Shown here piece after piece: positions 34,124-43,902 of a stretch of DNA of 64,000 nt; position 1 is the first letter of the stretch; each line of letters opens with the position of its first letter. A program made the translations under genes and the position numbers. The notes under the pieces are model-generated. The model was given only the letters and a program-made list of their open reading frames with translations. It was not told the DNA's origin and did not search any database. Source of the stretch: JBMORL01 sp049322335 (GTDB lineage Bacteria; Bacteroidota; Bacteroidia; Flavobacteriales_D; UBA2798). Location of the stretch: NCBI GenBank assembly GCA_049322335.1, contig JBMORL010000022.1, forward strand, positions 109,477 to 173,476, read 5' to 3'.

Positions 34124-35248
34124 CTAAAGTTCCCTGTACAGGCTTTCTATTCCTTCCACAAAATATTCCCATGCGAACCGCTTTTTTTCTTCTATAATAT
34201 TGGGCAAAAACTCATTTTCACGGTTTTTTGCGTAAAAATCACCCAGCCAACCGGCAACTGAAGCAGGTTCAGGCAAAGAGACATACCCGGCTTTGAGATG
34301 AGGAACAATTTCGGCCAGGCCACCCACATCGGTCACCAGCAGGGGGCGCTCAAAATGATAAGCGATTTGTGCCACCCCGCTTTGTGTAGCCGAACGATAG
34401 GTTTGTGCCACGATGTCGGCTGCTGCAAAGTAATATTTCACTTTTTCGGAAGGAATATAGTGGTTGTGCATCATTACCTCATCGCCCATTCCCTTTTGAC
34501 GAATCAAATCGCGGTAAGGTTGTTCATCTTCATAAAACTCTCCCGCTACCAGCAGTTTTGCTTTGTATTTTTTATAATCAAATTGTGAAAAAGCCTCCAG
34601 TAAAATATCCAGCCCTTTGTATTTCCTGATAATCCCAAAGAACAGAATATACCTGTTTTCCGGTGAAAGCTGTAATTCGCGCAAAGCCGTTTCGCGGTCG
34701 GTTTTTTCTCCGAAAATATTATACACGGGATGAGGAAGAAGCCTCCGCGGACGATCTTTTTCAAACAGTGAAATATCCTCCAGCACAGCTTTCGACATAG
34801 CGATATAACCATGCATACTTTTTAAAAACCAGGAAGAGAATATCCTGTCACCCGGTTTTTTTTCATGGGGAATTACATTGTCTGTGACAGCTATCACTTT
34901 TGTGTTTTTTCTGATCAGTCTTGCAATTGTTCCAAGGCAAGGCCCCATAAAAGGAAGCCAGAAACGGATGATTACAAGATCGGGTTGCTTGCTTTTTACA
35001 TATTGCGCTACCCGAAACCAGTTGGCAGGATTAATGGAATTAATCATGGGCCTTATACGAATATCTTCCGGGCCTTTTCCATTGTCGTATTGAGTAGTGC
35101 CGGGAAAAAGAAAAAACGGATATTGAAGCGTAAATGAAATTACCGAAACATCATGACCTGCATTTTGAAGCGACCGGCACAACGCTTCGTTGAAGTTGGC
35201 AATGCCACCCCTGAGAGGAAAAGCCGGGCCGATGATGATTATTTTCAA
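34124..35248 (-). CDS. Family 4 glycosyltransferase
   Basis: 374 residues. GT-B fold with GPAFPLRGGIANFNEALCRSL at the N-terminus (Gly-rich acceptor loop), ILFFGIIRKYKGLDILLEAF at the start of the donor half, AADIVAQTYRSATQSGVAQIAYHFERPLLVTDVGGLAE with the E/D-x7-E-like region and the VGG loop. GT4 enzymes transfer a sugar from a nucleotide donor with retention. It overlaps the GT2 gene by 4 bases, so both may act on the same lipid-linked glycan; substrate unknown. Confidence 0.9.
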   Translation of the reverse strand: MKIIIIGPAFPLRGGIANFNEALCRSLQNAGHDVSVISFTLQYPFFLFPGTTQYDNGKGPEDIRIRPMINSINPANWFRVAQYVKSKQPDLVIIRFWLPFMGPCLGTIARLIRKNTKVIAVTDNVIPHEKKPGDRIFSSWFLKSMHGYIAMSKAVLEDISLFEKDRPRRLLPHPVYNIFGEKTDRETALRELQLSPENRYILFFGIIRKYKGLDILLEAFSQFDYKKYKAKLLVAGEFYEDEQPYRDLIRQKGMGDEVMMHNHYIPSEKVKYYFAAADIVAQTYRSATQSGVAQIAYHFERPLLVTDVGGLAEIVPHLKAGYVSLPEPASVAGWLGDFYAKNRENEFLPNIIEEKKRFAWEYFVEGIESLYREL

Positions 35249-36213
35249 ACCTGATGAAAATTTCCTGATCGTTTTTCTACCTGGTAGTTATTGCGTGTGG
35301 GAGAATTGCGGACAAGTAATTCGGCTAAGAAACCCGCAAGGAAAAGTTGTGTTCCGAGAATCATGCAGGTGAGTGCTATGTAAAACTCGGGGCGGTTGGC
35401 AATTTTCACCGCATCGGTATGGATAAACAGTTTATCAATCCCAAGATAAAGCGCGGTACAAAATCCTACGAAAAACACCAGCGATCCCAGCAAACCGAAA
35501 AAGTGCATTGGTTTTTTACTGAACCGGCTAACAAAAGTGATGGTAAAAAGGTCGAGAAATCCGTTTACAAACCGCTCTATTCCAAACTTTGATTTTCCGT
35601 ACTTCCGGGCCTGGTGCTGAACTGCCTTCTCTCCTATCCTGTCAAATCCGTTCCACTTGGCTATCACAGGGATATAACGATGCATTTCACCCATTACTTC
35701 AATGGTTTTTACTACCTCATATTTATACGCCTTTAGCCCGCAATTGAAGTCGTGCAGTTTGATTCCCGACATTTTTCGGGTAGCCCAGTTGAACAACTTG
35801 GTGGGTATGGTTTTTGAAACCGGGTCGTAGCGTTTTTGCTTCCAGCCCGAAACCAGGTCGAAGTTTTCTTCGGTAATCATTTTATACAAACCGGGGAGTT
35901 CTTCGGGGCTATCCTGAAGGTCGGCATCCATAGTCACCACTACCTGGCCCGATACCGCTTCAAATCCTACCTGAAGGGCGGCCGATTTACCGTAATTTCT
36001 TCTGAATTTTATACCCTTTACATTGCTGTTTGTGGCTATAATTTCTTCGGTAACCGCCCACGATTTATCCCGGCTGCCATCGTCAATAAGAACTATTTCA
36101 TATCGATACCCATTGGCCTGGCATACCTTATCGATCCAACTGCATAATTCGCGCAATGACTCCTCTTCGTTATAAAGAGGGACAACTATCGACAGATCTT
36201 TTTCGTATTTCAT
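35245..36213 (-). CDS. Family 2 glycosyltransferase (DPM1/GtrB-like) with two membrane helices
   Basis: 322 residues. GT-A fold: LSIVVPLYNEEESLRELCSWI, IVLIDDGSRDKSW, GIKFRRNYGKSAALQVGFEAVSG, VVTMDADLQDSPEELP (DXD), DFNCGLKAYKYEV, then two C-terminal membrane helices (about 230-255 and 268-292). This layout is typical of polyprenyl-phosphate glucosyl or mannosyl transferases such as GtrB, which load a sugar on undecaprenyl phosphate at the inner membrane. First gene of the minus-strand run. Confidence 0.92.
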   Translation of the reverse strand: MKYEKDLSIVVPLYNEEESLRELCSWIDKVCQANGYRYEIVLIDDGSRDKSWAVTEEIIATNSNVKGIKFRRNYGKSAALQVGFEAVSGQVVVTMDADLQDSPEELPGLYKMITEENFDLVSGWKQKRYDPVSKTIPTKLFNWATRKMSGIKLHDFNCGLKAYKYEVVKTIEVMGEMHRYIPVIAKWNGFDRIGEKAVQHQARKYGKSKFGIERFVNGFLDLFTITFVSRFSKKPMHFFGLLGSLVFFVGFCTALYLGIDKLFIHTDAVKIANRPEFYIALTCMILGTQLFLAGFLAELLVRNSPTRNNYQVEKRSGNFHQV

Positions 36214-36367
36214 TCCTCACAAAATTGGCAAAAAGTTATCGCATAGCAGTAAACGGATATGAATATGATTAACAAGTTTATGTTTAATTAACAGATAAGC
36301 CGGACAGTGGTCAGTAGTGATATCACACTAACCAATAACCAATGCCTGTTGTGCGATTTACTAATCG

Positions 36368-36375
36368 TATCTTTG
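36368..36375 (+). promoter_or_regulatory. TAnnTTTG element four bases before the mnmA start
   Basis: TATCTTTG at 36368-36375, with a TTG 16 bases upstream (36349-36351). The ATG at 36380 is so close that the transcript would start at or next to the start codon, so mnmA may be leaderless. Confidence 0.5.
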
Positions 36376-36379
36376 CGCC

Positions 36380-37570
36380 ATGAACAAAAGAGTAGTTGTT
36401 GGTCTTTCGGGAGGCGTTGATTCGAGCGTAGCGGCCTGGCTGTTGAAGGAACAGGGCTATGAGGTGATTGGTATTTTTATGAAAAACTGGCATGACGATT
36501 CGGTGACCCTCAATAACGAATGTCCATGGATAGACGACAGTGCTGATGCTATGCTGGTGGCTGAGAAAATCGGCATTCCTTTTCATGTAATTGATTTCAG
36601 CCGCGAATACAAAGACCGCATTATCGATTACATGTTCAGCGAATATGAAAAAGGGCGGACACCCAATCCGGATGTTTTATGCAACCGTGAAATAAAGTTT
36701 GATGTTTTCCTGGAAGCCGCCATGGGCCTGAATGCTGATTATGTGGCTACGGGGCATTATTGCCGGAAGAACACTACGATGGAAAACGGGAAAGAGATTC
36801 ATCATTTGCTGGCGGGTAAAGATCCCAACAAAGACCAAAGCTATTTTTTATGCCAGGTAAGTGCAAAACAGTTATCGAAAGCACTTTTTCCCATTGGAGA
36901 AATGATGAAAAGTGAAGTGCGGGCAATAGCTGCGCGCGAAGGGTTAGTAACGGCAGAAAAAAAAGACTCGCAGGGTTTATGTTTTGTGGGAAAGATCAGC
37001 CTTCCTGATTTTCTGCAACAAAAGCTCAAAGCCAAAGAAGGGAACGTGATTTCTGTTCCACGGGAAATGGAACAGTTTACCGGCCGGGATTTCCGGGGAG
37101 AGGAAAAACTACACCTGGAAGAACTTAGTGAACCTTTTCATTATTCACCGGGTGACGGAATGGTGGCCGGAAAACATGACGGTGCCCACTTTTTTACTAT
37201 CGGCCAGCGGAAAGGATTACAGATAGGAGGCCAGCCTTTGCCTCTTTTTGTAATCGGCACCGACACCCAAAACAATATAATTTATACGGGATCGGGGGAA
37301 GACCACCCCGGCCTTTACCGTAAGTGCCTGAAAGTGCTGAGCCATGAAACGCACTGGATAAGAGAAGACCTGGCTCTGAAACCCGGGCAGGAAATGATGG
37401 TAAAATGCAGAATCCGGTACAGGCAACCTTTGGAAAACGCCACGTTAATTCAACAGGAGAGCGGGTTGTATATTCTTTTTGAACGGATGCAGAAAGGAAT
37501 TACCCCCGGGCAATTTGCAGCATGGTACCAGGGAGAGGAGTTGTTGGGATCGGGAGTAATTCATGCATAG
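36380..37570 (+). CDS. mnmA: tRNA-specific 2-thiouridylase MnmA
   Basis: 396 residues. PP-loop VVVGLSGGVDSSVAAWLL at the N-terminus, GIFMKNWHD, the TPNPDVLCNREIKF segment with the first catalytic Cys, YVATGHYCRK, DPNKDQSYFLCQV, and DSQGLCFVGKI with the second catalytic Cys, then the C-terminal beta-barrel domain (HFFTIGQRKGLQIGG). The enzyme adds sulphur to U34 of tRNA-Lys, -Glu and -Gln using ATP and a persulphide relay. Length and motifs are normal. Divergent from the glycosyltransferase run. Confidence 0.97.
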   Translation: MNKRVVVGLSGGVDSSVAAWLLKEQGYEVIGIFMKNWHDDSVTLNNECPWIDDSADAMLVAEKIGIPFHVIDFSREYKDRIIDYMFSEYEKGRTPNPDVLCNREIKFDVFLEAAMGLNADYVATGHYCRKNTTMENGKEIHHLLAGKDPNKDQSYFLCQVSAKQLSKALFPIGEMMKSEVRAIAAREGLVTAEKKDSQGLCFVGKISLPDFLQQKLKAKEGNVISVPREMEQFTGRDFRGEEKLHLEELSEPFHYSPGDGMVAGKHDGAHFFTIGQRKGLQIGGQPLPLFVIGTDTQNNIIYTGSGEDHPGLYRKCLKVLSHETHWIREDLALKPGQEMMVKCRIRYRQPLENATLIQQESGLYILFERMQKGITPGQFAAWYQGEELLGSGVIHA

Positions 37571-37662
37571 ATTATTTTACTTTTTCGGCCAGCATGATTT
37601 TTTTAAAAAACTTTTTATTTTAGCAGCAGAATTAAAGGGAATCACCTATCAGCAGAAAGACG

Positions 37663-38049
37663 ATGCAAAAGCAAAGAAAAATGATCAGTTTTGAGAATCT
37701 CCCGTCTGAATTACAGGAGATGCTGAAGAAAAAATATCCGAATGGCTTTGCGGGCCACACCCAAAGAATTGACACCCCGAAAGAAAGCCTTAATGTGGTG
37801 AATCTTGAGACGCCAGATGTCTTTTATATGGTGAAAGTGAGAGTGGTGGACAAAAAGGGCAAAAACGTAGACGATGATGATGATGAAAATTTTGCAGACG
37901 ATGAATTTTCTGTTCCGGATACAGGAGAAGACGGGTTGGAAGAAGATAAGAGTGAATTTGGAAATGATGAGGAAGAAGATAATTACGGAGACAAGCCCGA
38001 AGACGAACCGGCAGAAGGCGATGACGATGATGATGACGATGAAGTGTAA
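37663..38049 (+). CDS. Hypothetical protein with strongly acidic C-terminus
   Basis: 128 residues, or 122 from ATG 37681. The first 65 residues are a small alpha/beta segment (SFENLPSELQEMLKKKYPNGFAG, VNLETPDVFYMVKVRVVDK). The rest is a low-complexity acidic tail with D/E runs broken by short hydrophobic patches and ends in a poly-Asp stretch. Similar short proteins with acidic tails occur in Bacteroidota, function unknown. A rho-independent terminator follows immediately, which supports a real gene. Confidence 0.7.
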   Translation: MQKQRKMISFENLPSELQEMLKKKYPNGFAGHTQRIDTPKESLNVVNLETPDVFYMVKVRVVDKKGKNVDDDDDENFADDEFSVPDTGEDGLEEDKSEFGNDEEEDNYGDKPEDEPAEGDDDDDDDEV

Positions 38050-38059
38050 TCATAATGTA

Positions 38060-38086
38060 AAGGGCTCCGGGAGCCCTTTTTTATTT
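38060..38086 (+). terminator. Rho-independent terminator after the acidic-protein gene
   Basis: AAGGGCTCC and GGGAGCCCTT form a perfect GC-rich stem with no long loop, followed by TTTTTTATTTT. Confidence 0.88.
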
Positions 38087-38124
38087 TCCTGACGAAACAA
38101 ACGGAGATAACGCGAATAAAAAAT

Positions 38125-39228
38125 TTAAAACCAAACTGCAATTGAAGAAACAGCAAACCAACTGGTGTTTACAGGTTGATCGTTCTTATCATAAAATACA
38201 TTTTCTTCTGCAAATAAGCCTCTCCCTTCTGTACGGAAATAAATGTTTTCGGTGATTTTCCAGTTATAGCAAACAGAAGCACCGTTCACTACAAAACCTT
38301 TTACCCCGGTAACCGGAACAATCATAATCATATCCGGATCGCTGAATATTTCCCAGCGTGCAGATATAAAATGTCCCTCATCAATACTGGCTTTACCGGT
38401 TATATTGGCACTAAACCATGTATAGGAATTATTTTTCCCTGTGGAGTCTATCCTTTCCTGTATGCCGGCATACACACAACCGGTGGAAGAAAATTTTCCT
38501 TCTTTATTCCATATATAAAACACATCCGAAAATAAACGTGTGCGATAGTTGGGAAAAGAAACGGAACGCGTATCACCGGTAAAAGTATTCCAGTTGAATA
38601 ACCATTTTTTATTGGGCCGGTATTCCAGTTGTGAACCGAAACAAATATGATTATTATAATCCTGTATCACCTGCCAGCCATTGGTAAGATACAGGTAAAG
38701 GTTAAGTTTATTGTTTAATACAACACTTGCCCGCAGCCCGTTAAGATAATAGGGAACATATTCGGGAGAAAGCGAACGTGTATACAACAAGTGATCTTTG
38801 GAGATGGCGCTTTCATTGGTATAGGGCGAATAAAAAATACCTGCATCCAGCCAGATATCTTTTTTCCTGGAAAGTTTGATGCCTGCGTTGGCTTCATACA
38901 GGAATCGAAACATGTCGGGTTCGGCTACATAATTGGCCTGCATAAACGTGCCGAATGCAGGACGGATAATGGCGCGGGCTTTGGGAGAAATAAATTTAAA
39001 ATCGAGCATTGCCATATTTACTGCAAATTCATTATGGCGTGAATTATTTACAAAATAGGGTCGATTCTTTCCATCGGGTTCATTAAAGTCAAAACCGTAA
39101 TACACATCCACATATCCTCCGATATGTATTTTTGTGGAATCGCTTTTCAGAATTTCGGCAGGGTTTTGGGCCTTTGCCAAAACAACGCTGATTAAAAATA
39201 CTGCTGACAATAAATTTCTGAAAAACAT
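38125..39228 (-). CDS. Putative outer-membrane porin (beta-barrel)
   Basis: 367 residues with signal peptide (about 1-21, ending LAKAQ). The start of the mature part, KIHIGGYVDVYYGFDFNEPD, and the many amphipathic strands (LDFKFISPKARAIIRPAFGTFMQANY, LNLYLYLTNGWQVIQ, FISARWEIFSD) fit the outer membrane beta-barrel BBP2-like porins of Bacteroidota. It ends SSIAVWF with the terminal Phe needed for barrel insertion. Substrate unknown. Confidence 0.82.
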   Translation of the reverse strand: MFFRNLLSAVFLISVVLAKAQNPAEILKSDSTKIHIGGYVDVYYGFDFNEPDGKNRPYFVNNSRHNEFAVNMAMLDFKFISPKARAIIRPAFGTFMQANYVAEPDMFRFLYEANAGIKLSRKKDIWLDAGIFYSPYTNESAISKDHLLYTRSLSPEYVPYYLNGLRASVVLNNKLNLYLYLTNGWQVIQDYNNHICFGSQLEYRPNKKWLFNWNTFTGDTRSVSFPNYRTRLFSDVFYIWNKEGKFSSTGCVYAGIQERIDSTGKNNSYTWFSANITGKASIDEGHFISARWEIFSDPDMIMIVPVTGVKGFVVNGASVCYNWKITENIYFRTEGRGLFAEENVFYDKNDQPVNTSWFAVSSIAVWF

Positions 39229-39290
39229 AAACCCCGGTAAATTTTGATGAAGATAAAAAATCTTTTCAAAATCACCGGGGCCTATGATTT

Positions 39291-41024
39291 CTACCTGATA
39301 ATTAACCTTTCTGATACGCTTCGCTGGCTATCAAACACCGACATCATATACATTCCCGGGTTAAGATCCGGAAGTACTACAGAAGAACTTTTCATTCCTG
39401 CATCGATAAAATTTTTCGCTTTCACCATAATTCTCCCCGATAAATCAGTTACCAGTATATCTATATACGGCCCGTTAAATCCTTCGAACTGCATTTGTAT
39501 TTCTTTTTGCTGTGTAGGATTGGGATAAATGAGTAATTCTGTTTCGCTTATTTCTTTTGCTTCAACAATTACCATTTCCGAGTATTCCGACTTTCCGTCA
39601 TAATCGGTTTGTTTTAACCTGTAATAGGAAATGCCGGGCAAAGGATTATTATCAGGTGCAGAGTAATTTAAAATGGTATTATTTGTTCCTGCCCCCTTCA
39701 CTTCTGCCAACTCTGTAAAATTTATTCCATCCATACTTCTTTCCAAGGTAAAATAATCGTTGTTGAGTTCTGAAGCAGTGGTCCAGTTAAGGATAACAAT
39801 TTTTTCAGAAAGTGTTGCATGGAAAGAAACCAGCTCAACCGGCAATGCATTGGATCCGCTTCCCAAAATAAATTCAGATCCGGCAGAAACGACACTCAAT
39901 GATTTTGCAGGAAGTGAAACGATGGCCCCGGCATCTGTCCATGTATTGGACATATTTCCCAATCTCGAAAATAACTTCAATGATGATTCATCAATTTGCG
40001 GTGATGCCTGCACAGCATCGTTTTCGCGATACAGGTATTCGATAGTGTAGGTTACATTGGTTCCGCATGAAGTGAATACACCAAAATAATGGTCGTTTCC
40101 GCCAAGTCCGGTTATGCCCGAAACAGAATTGGGTGTTGCTTCAATACTATACACAAACAATCCGTTGGGTAAAACAGTTCCCGACACATTACTTATTCTT
40201 ACACTGTCGCCTTCTGTTGAAGCATGAGAAAGAGAAGTGCCATTCCAGGTAGAGGGAAAAATATAGGATGACGAATTACCCAATGCCGCTCCCGATGTAT
40301 TCCATGTGGGTCCGTTGTTCAATGTCCCGTTGTTTCCAACAACAGTAGGAAAAGCAATATTACCCGATCCTTCATCAAATCTCCAGTAAGAAATAAGATT
40401 TGATTCAGCTCCTGTCTGGCTTTTGCACATGATATTACGTATTTCGGCTTCCGTCAATGCTTTACTCCATGTAGTTACTTCATCAATACTTCCTTTAAAG
40501 CGTGCTGAGGATTCGGGTGATCCGTTCGTCTCACCACCAATAGATGCCGGCCCGTTGCAGGAAGTTAATGAGCCGGTAAAAGTACCGGAGGTAGCTAATA
40601 TTCCATTTACATAGATGTATTTGGTATTTGTAACACCGTTGAACACTGCCGCTACATGATACCATTTATTGTTTTGTATGTTACAAGTAGACGTTGACGG
40701 CACATCGAGGCTAACCGGGTTAAGGCCGCGCACGTAGAAACGTAACCTGCCGGTTCCGGGATCTCCGAGAGATAAGGCATAACATCCGCTGTTGTTCTGC
40801 TGGTCGTCACAGAAAATACGTTGACCGGCTTTTGTGTTATCGGTAGTCATTATCCATGCTGTGATGGAAAAACTGTTTCCGGCTGACATATCAGGGTATC
40901 CCGCCAGCTGAATATTGTCGTTTGATCCGTCCAGGACAACACAGTTTCCTGAGCCCTGGGAAAAAATAAATTCCTGTGGAATGATCAACACCATTATCAG
41001 CAGGAGGGTAATTTTGTTTTTCAT
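39291..41024 (-). CDS. Secreted LamG-domain protein with T9SS sorting domain
   Basis: 577 residues. Signal peptide (about 1-22). LamG/concanavalin-like domain at about 28-215: VVLDGSNDNIQLAG, NSFSITAWIMTTD, WYHVAAVFNGVTNTKYIYVNGI, FKGSIDEVTTWSKALTEAEI. The middle region has SSAT-like strands (SHASTEGDSVRISNVSG) followed by a fibronectin-like VILNWTTASELNNDYFTLERS segment. The C-terminal 75 residues are a T9SS type A domain (IYPNPTQQKEIQM, ILVTDLSGRIMV, LNPGMYMMSVF). Likely a cell-surface adhesin-type protein. Confidence 0.88.
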   Translation of the reverse strand: MKNKITLLLIMVLIIPQEFIFSQGSGNCVVLDGSNDNIQLAGYPDMSAGNSFSITAWIMTTDNTKAGQRIFCDDQQNNSGCYALSLGDPGTGRLRFYVRGLNPVSLDVPSTSTCNIQNNKWYHVAAVFNGVTNTKYIYVNGILATSGTFTGSLTSCNGPASIGGETNGSPESSARFKGSIDEVTTWSKALTEAEIRNIMCKSQTGAESNLISYWRFDEGSGNIAFPTVVGNNGTLNNGPTWNTSGAALGNSSSYIFPSTWNGTSLSHASTEGDSVRISNVSGTVLPNGLFVYSIEATPNSVSGITGLGGNDHYFGVFTSCGTNVTYTIEYLYRENDAVQASPQIDESSLKLFSRLGNMSNTWTDAGAIVSLPAKSLSVVSAGSEFILGSGSNALPVELVSFHATLSEKIVILNWTTASELNNDYFTLERSMDGINFTELAEVKGAGTNNTILNYSAPDNNPLPGISYYRLKQTDYDGKSEYSEMVIVEAKEISETELLIYPNPTQQKEIQMQFEGFNGPYIDILVTDLSGRIMVKAKNFIDAGMKSSSVVLPDLNPGMYMMSVFDSQRSVSERLIIR

Positions 41025-41189
41025 GTTACGTAATTTTTAAGTGTATTCCGGTATTCTGGTTACTTACATCTAACGCCTTTAGATAGTGAAGGTTTGTTTT
41101 TTGTATACGTATATTTATCGCTGTAAAGGCCTGATTTTTATAATACAGTAGATATACGTACGCGAAAATGCGTAGTGGATAATTATGTG

Positions 41190-41197
41190 TAAATTTG
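41190..41197 (+). promoter_or_regulatory. TAnnTTTG promoter element
   Basis: TAAATTTG at 41190-41197, seven bases before the ATG at 41205. No clear upstream TTTG at the expected distance. Confidence 0.4.
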
Positions 41198-41204
41198 AAA
41201 ACAG

Positions 41205-41885
41205 ATGAATGAATTTCTGACCTTACCGCACATTAACGTATTTGGAGTTATTATCCTTGAGCCTTTTACCGTTCTTACCGATCTTCTTATAGCGGCTGTT
41301 TGCTTCTGGGCTTATTTTAAATTAAAGAAAGAAAAGTACAACGACCGTGTTCACCGGTTTTTCAGGATGTTTTTGATTGGAATGGGCGTAGCTACCACTA
41401 TTGGCGGAGTATTGGGCCACGGTTTTATATATATCTGGGGGAAAGAAGCCAAGATTCCCGGGTGGTATGTAAGTATGTTTGCCATTGCCATGTTTGAACG
41501 GGCAGCTATTATGCATTCGCGGCCGCTGATGAAAAAACTGGTAGGTGATTTTTTTGCTATTCTCAATATTGTGGAACTACTCACTTTCATGACACTTGCA
41601 TATATTACGGTAGAGTTTATTTACGTGGAAATACATGCCGTGTATGGTTTGTTTATCGTGGTCTTTTCCTTTGAGTTGTATGTGTATTATAAAACCCGTG
41701 AAAAAGCCTGTCTTTATTTATTCACCGGCACGCTGTTGGCTGCTATTGCCGCCCTTTCTCACGGTATGCGGATTGCCGTTAACGAGTGGTTTAATCATAA
41801 TGATGTGAGCCATGTATTAATGGCCGGAGGGATGTATTACTACTACCTTTACGGCAAGCACCTTAAAATTCACACACGGAAATAA
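41205..41885 (+). CDS. Six- to seven-span membrane protein (DUF6962-like)
   Basis: 226 residues, mostly hydrophobic helices: about 17-40, 48-72, 82-100, 115-135, 140-160, 168-188. Conserved-looking polar motifs inside helices (IGGVLGHGFIYIWG, ALSHGMRIAVNEWFNHNDVSHVLM) carry His and Asn residues that could bind metal or haem. The pattern matches, from memory, a DUF6962-type family in Bacteroidota; function unknown. Converges with the DUF6263-like gene, whose stop follows by one base. Confidence 0.65.
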   Translation: MNEFLTLPHINVFGVIILEPFTVLTDLLIAAVCFWAYFKLKKEKYNDRVHRFFRMFLIGMGVATTIGGVLGHGFIYIWGKEAKIPGWYVSMFAIAMFERAAIMHSRPLMKKLVGDFFAILNIVELLTFMTLAYITVEFIYVEIHAVYGLFIVVFSFELYVYYKTREKACLYLFTGTLLAAIAALSHGMRIAVNEWFNHNDVSHVLMAGGMYYYYLYGKHLKIHTRK

Positions 41886-42707
41886 TTACTTCTGCATGCT
41901 CTGCCGGATGGTATATTCCATTGGCACTTCGTTACCCATAATGCTAAGGGTAAAATTCTGGTTGATTTCGGTATTTAACGAAAGGCCTGTTTCACGGTCA
42001 ACGGTCAATGAACCGGATAAACTTCCGGTAATGGAAAACTCGTGTCCGAAACTTTCTCCTTTTCCTGAAATGGTTCCGTTCAGCTCAAGACTAATTTCTT
42101 TTTCGGCAACCGCTTTTACATTGTAAGTGGTTTTGGCAGTCATTTTATTGCTTCCTTTCAGGTCGATATCGTGTTCCCAAGTATCCCCCGCTTTTATTTC
42201 AGCAGAAGGGAAATAAACAAACGACTGCACTTTTCCCTCCTTAAAACTTTCTCCCATCGACTGGTCATCACCTATCAGTTTTTCTCCTGTTTTATTCATC
42301 AGGCCGTCATACGTAATTTCATACTCCTTATTAAGAAAACCAAATACTGAAGCAGCTACCATACCTGCATCCGAACCAGTGGTGTCTTCAGAACCCGCGG
42401 TAAGCGAAACAGAGATTCCTTTTATAGTTGCGTCCAGTGTTATTTTATCATATTTCACCTGCATAACTGTTTTGTCTTTATCAGATGAAACAATTTTATG
42501 GGTAAGTTCAATTCTGAATTTGGTTCTGTCGCCCGAAGATTTGTTGTTTACATCAAATTCATAGGAAGACTTATATTCTGCCCCGGCTTTATGTGAAAAT
42601 TCCAGTTTGGTTTTTTCATCTTTCTTTTGTGTTTCATCTTTTTTATCTCCGCCACCGCATCCAGCCATCACAATAGAAACAACTAAAGGGAAAATTAATT
42701 TTTTCAT
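41886..42707 (-). CDS. DUF6263-like lipoprotein
   Basis: 273 residues. Lipoprotein signal MKKLIFPLVVSIVMAGCGGG followed by a charged D/K/E linker. Mature part beta-rich: KLEFSHKAGAEYKSSYEFDV, FVYFPSAEIKAGDTWEHDI, SLSGSLTVDRETGLSLNTEINQN. The W near DTWEHDI and the closing VDRETGL...N are features I associate with DUF6263; function unknown. Downstream end abuts the membrane-protein gene on the other strand. Confidence 0.7.
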   Translation of the reverse strand: MKKLIFPLVVSIVMAGCGGGDKKDETQKKDEKTKLEFSHKAGAEYKSSYEFDVNNKSSGDRTKFRIELTHKIVSSDKDKTVMQVKYDKITLDATIKGISVSLTAGSEDTTGSDAGMVAASVFGFLNKEYEITYDGLMNKTGEKLIGDDQSMGESFKEGKVQSFVYFPSAEIKAGDTWEHDIDLKGSNKMTAKTTYNVKAVAEKEISLELNGTISGKGESFGHEFSITGSLSGSLTVDRETGLSLNTEINQNFTLSIMGNEVPMEYTIRQSMQK

Positions 42708-42742
42708 TGCTATATTTTTTTAGTTAAAGTACAAATTCTTTA

Positions 42743-43630
42743 TTATTTAAATTTAAACAACCAGGAAAAAGTCATATAAGGGATGGACGATACTTTACCC
42801 TCATACAAAATGGGACCCAGACCAAACTGATATACTTTACCCCTGTTGGATGTTATTCTTAGTCCAGGTAAAAATATTCCGGCATTAAAATCGCCATTGC
42901 CTGTTGTTAAGTAAAAGGTTTCTGCCAGTAAAGTCACATTTTTTTCGTTTTTTTTCATTCCTGATAATGAAAATATCATCAGGGGATCTGATTCAGTTGT
43001 AAAAACAGCGCCTCCTGATATGGAAAAATTTGCATTCTGATTGCCACAGGTAAGCGTACCAAAGGGCAATGCGCCAAACATATCAGGAGCCAGCCATGTA
43101 CCCGATCCTATGGCTATACCGGGAGCGAAGTGCAGTTTTTCTTTTATTTTAACAGAATATTTTGCTGTAAGTGCCAGGGGACTTCCAAATATCCAACTCG
43201 TCATAGCGCCAAGTGTAAGTCGTGAGGTTGCTCCTACCTGTAATTCGGGGCCCAGAAGCGTAACACGCATGTAATAATCTCCCTTTTCCATGGCGAATGC
43301 CGATGGGGTGATCAGGTAACGGGTGGCATATTGTTCATCGCCAAAATACCCTTTCCCTTCTTTTCCACCGCCTGGAGCTTCTATTTTTTTAACTTCTATT
43401 CGCAGCATAGTAGTTTCCTTTTCGTCCTTTTTCAGTTTCAACTCTTTATTATCCACATAAACGAGAAAACCTTCGAATTTTTCACCATTATATTTTTCCA
43501 CTTTCACATATTTTCCGACAAATTCTGAAGGAATTTTTACCGTATCAGGCGAAATACCGGTTTCTGAAAAAGCTAAAGAAAAATTGCTCAAACAAAAAAA
43601 GAGAATAATGGAAATAAAATACTTCATCAT
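42743..43630 (-). CDS. Hypothetical outer-membrane protein with Sm-like N-terminal segment
   Basis: 295 residues with a signal peptide (MMKYFISIILFFCLSNFSLA). Residues about 35-85 (GKYVKVEKYNGEKFEGFLVYVDNKELKL) read as a small SH3/Sm-like barrel, here in an exported protein. The remainder alternates hydrophobic and polar strands (YMRVTLLGPELQVGATSRLTLGAMTSWIFG, YMTFSWLFKFK), as in a beta-barrel. 35 bases upstream of the DUF6263-like gene on the same strand. Family not recognised. Confidence 0.6.
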   Translation of the reverse strand: MMKYFISIILFFCLSNFSLAFSETGISPDTVKIPSEFVGKYVKVEKYNGEKFEGFLVYVDNKELKLKKDEKETTMLRIEVKKIEAPGGGKEGKGYFGDEQYATRYLITPSAFAMEKGDYYMRVTLLGPELQVGATSRLTLGAMTSWIFGSPLALTAKYSVKIKEKLHFAPGIAIGSGTWLAPDMFGALPFGTLTCGNQNANFSISGGAVFTTESDPLMIFSLSGMKKNEKNVTLLAETFYLTTGNGDFNAGIFLPGLRITSNRGKVYQFGLGPILYEGKVSSIPYMTFSWLFKFK

Positions 43631-43850
43631 ATTTTTTTTCCAAGATACAAAAGATCACCTTACCAGCGACACGCATCCATAAATAACATGTTCCCCCGGA
43701 TTGTCTGCTTCGGTGACAATGAATTTATAACCGTAAACATTTTATGCAGGGCTTTGCCTGATTGTAGCTATCCGGGTTGGCACACCTTTCGTTTTAAATT
43801 CACAAACTAAAAAGCAGCAGGCGAAACCCCGGGTTCAGAATTATTTTCCA

Positions 43851-43881
43851 AAAAAAATCCCGCAGTAGTTCTGCGGGATTT
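43851..43881 (-). terminator. Terminator of the Ig-repeat protein gene
   Basis: AATCCCGCAG and CTGCGGGATT form a perfect 10-base stem with a five-base loop. On the minus strand the stem is followed by a run of seven T, directly after the 43903-47097 gene. Confidence 0.85.
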
Positions 43882-43902
43882 ATCATCAATAAAATACGGT
43901 TA

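Noticed and set aside
37850..38049. Acidic tail of the 37663 gene as a non-coding trinucleotide repeat
   Set aside because: The frame is continuous from a globular N-terminal part and is followed at once by a terminator, so a coding low-complexity tail is more likely.
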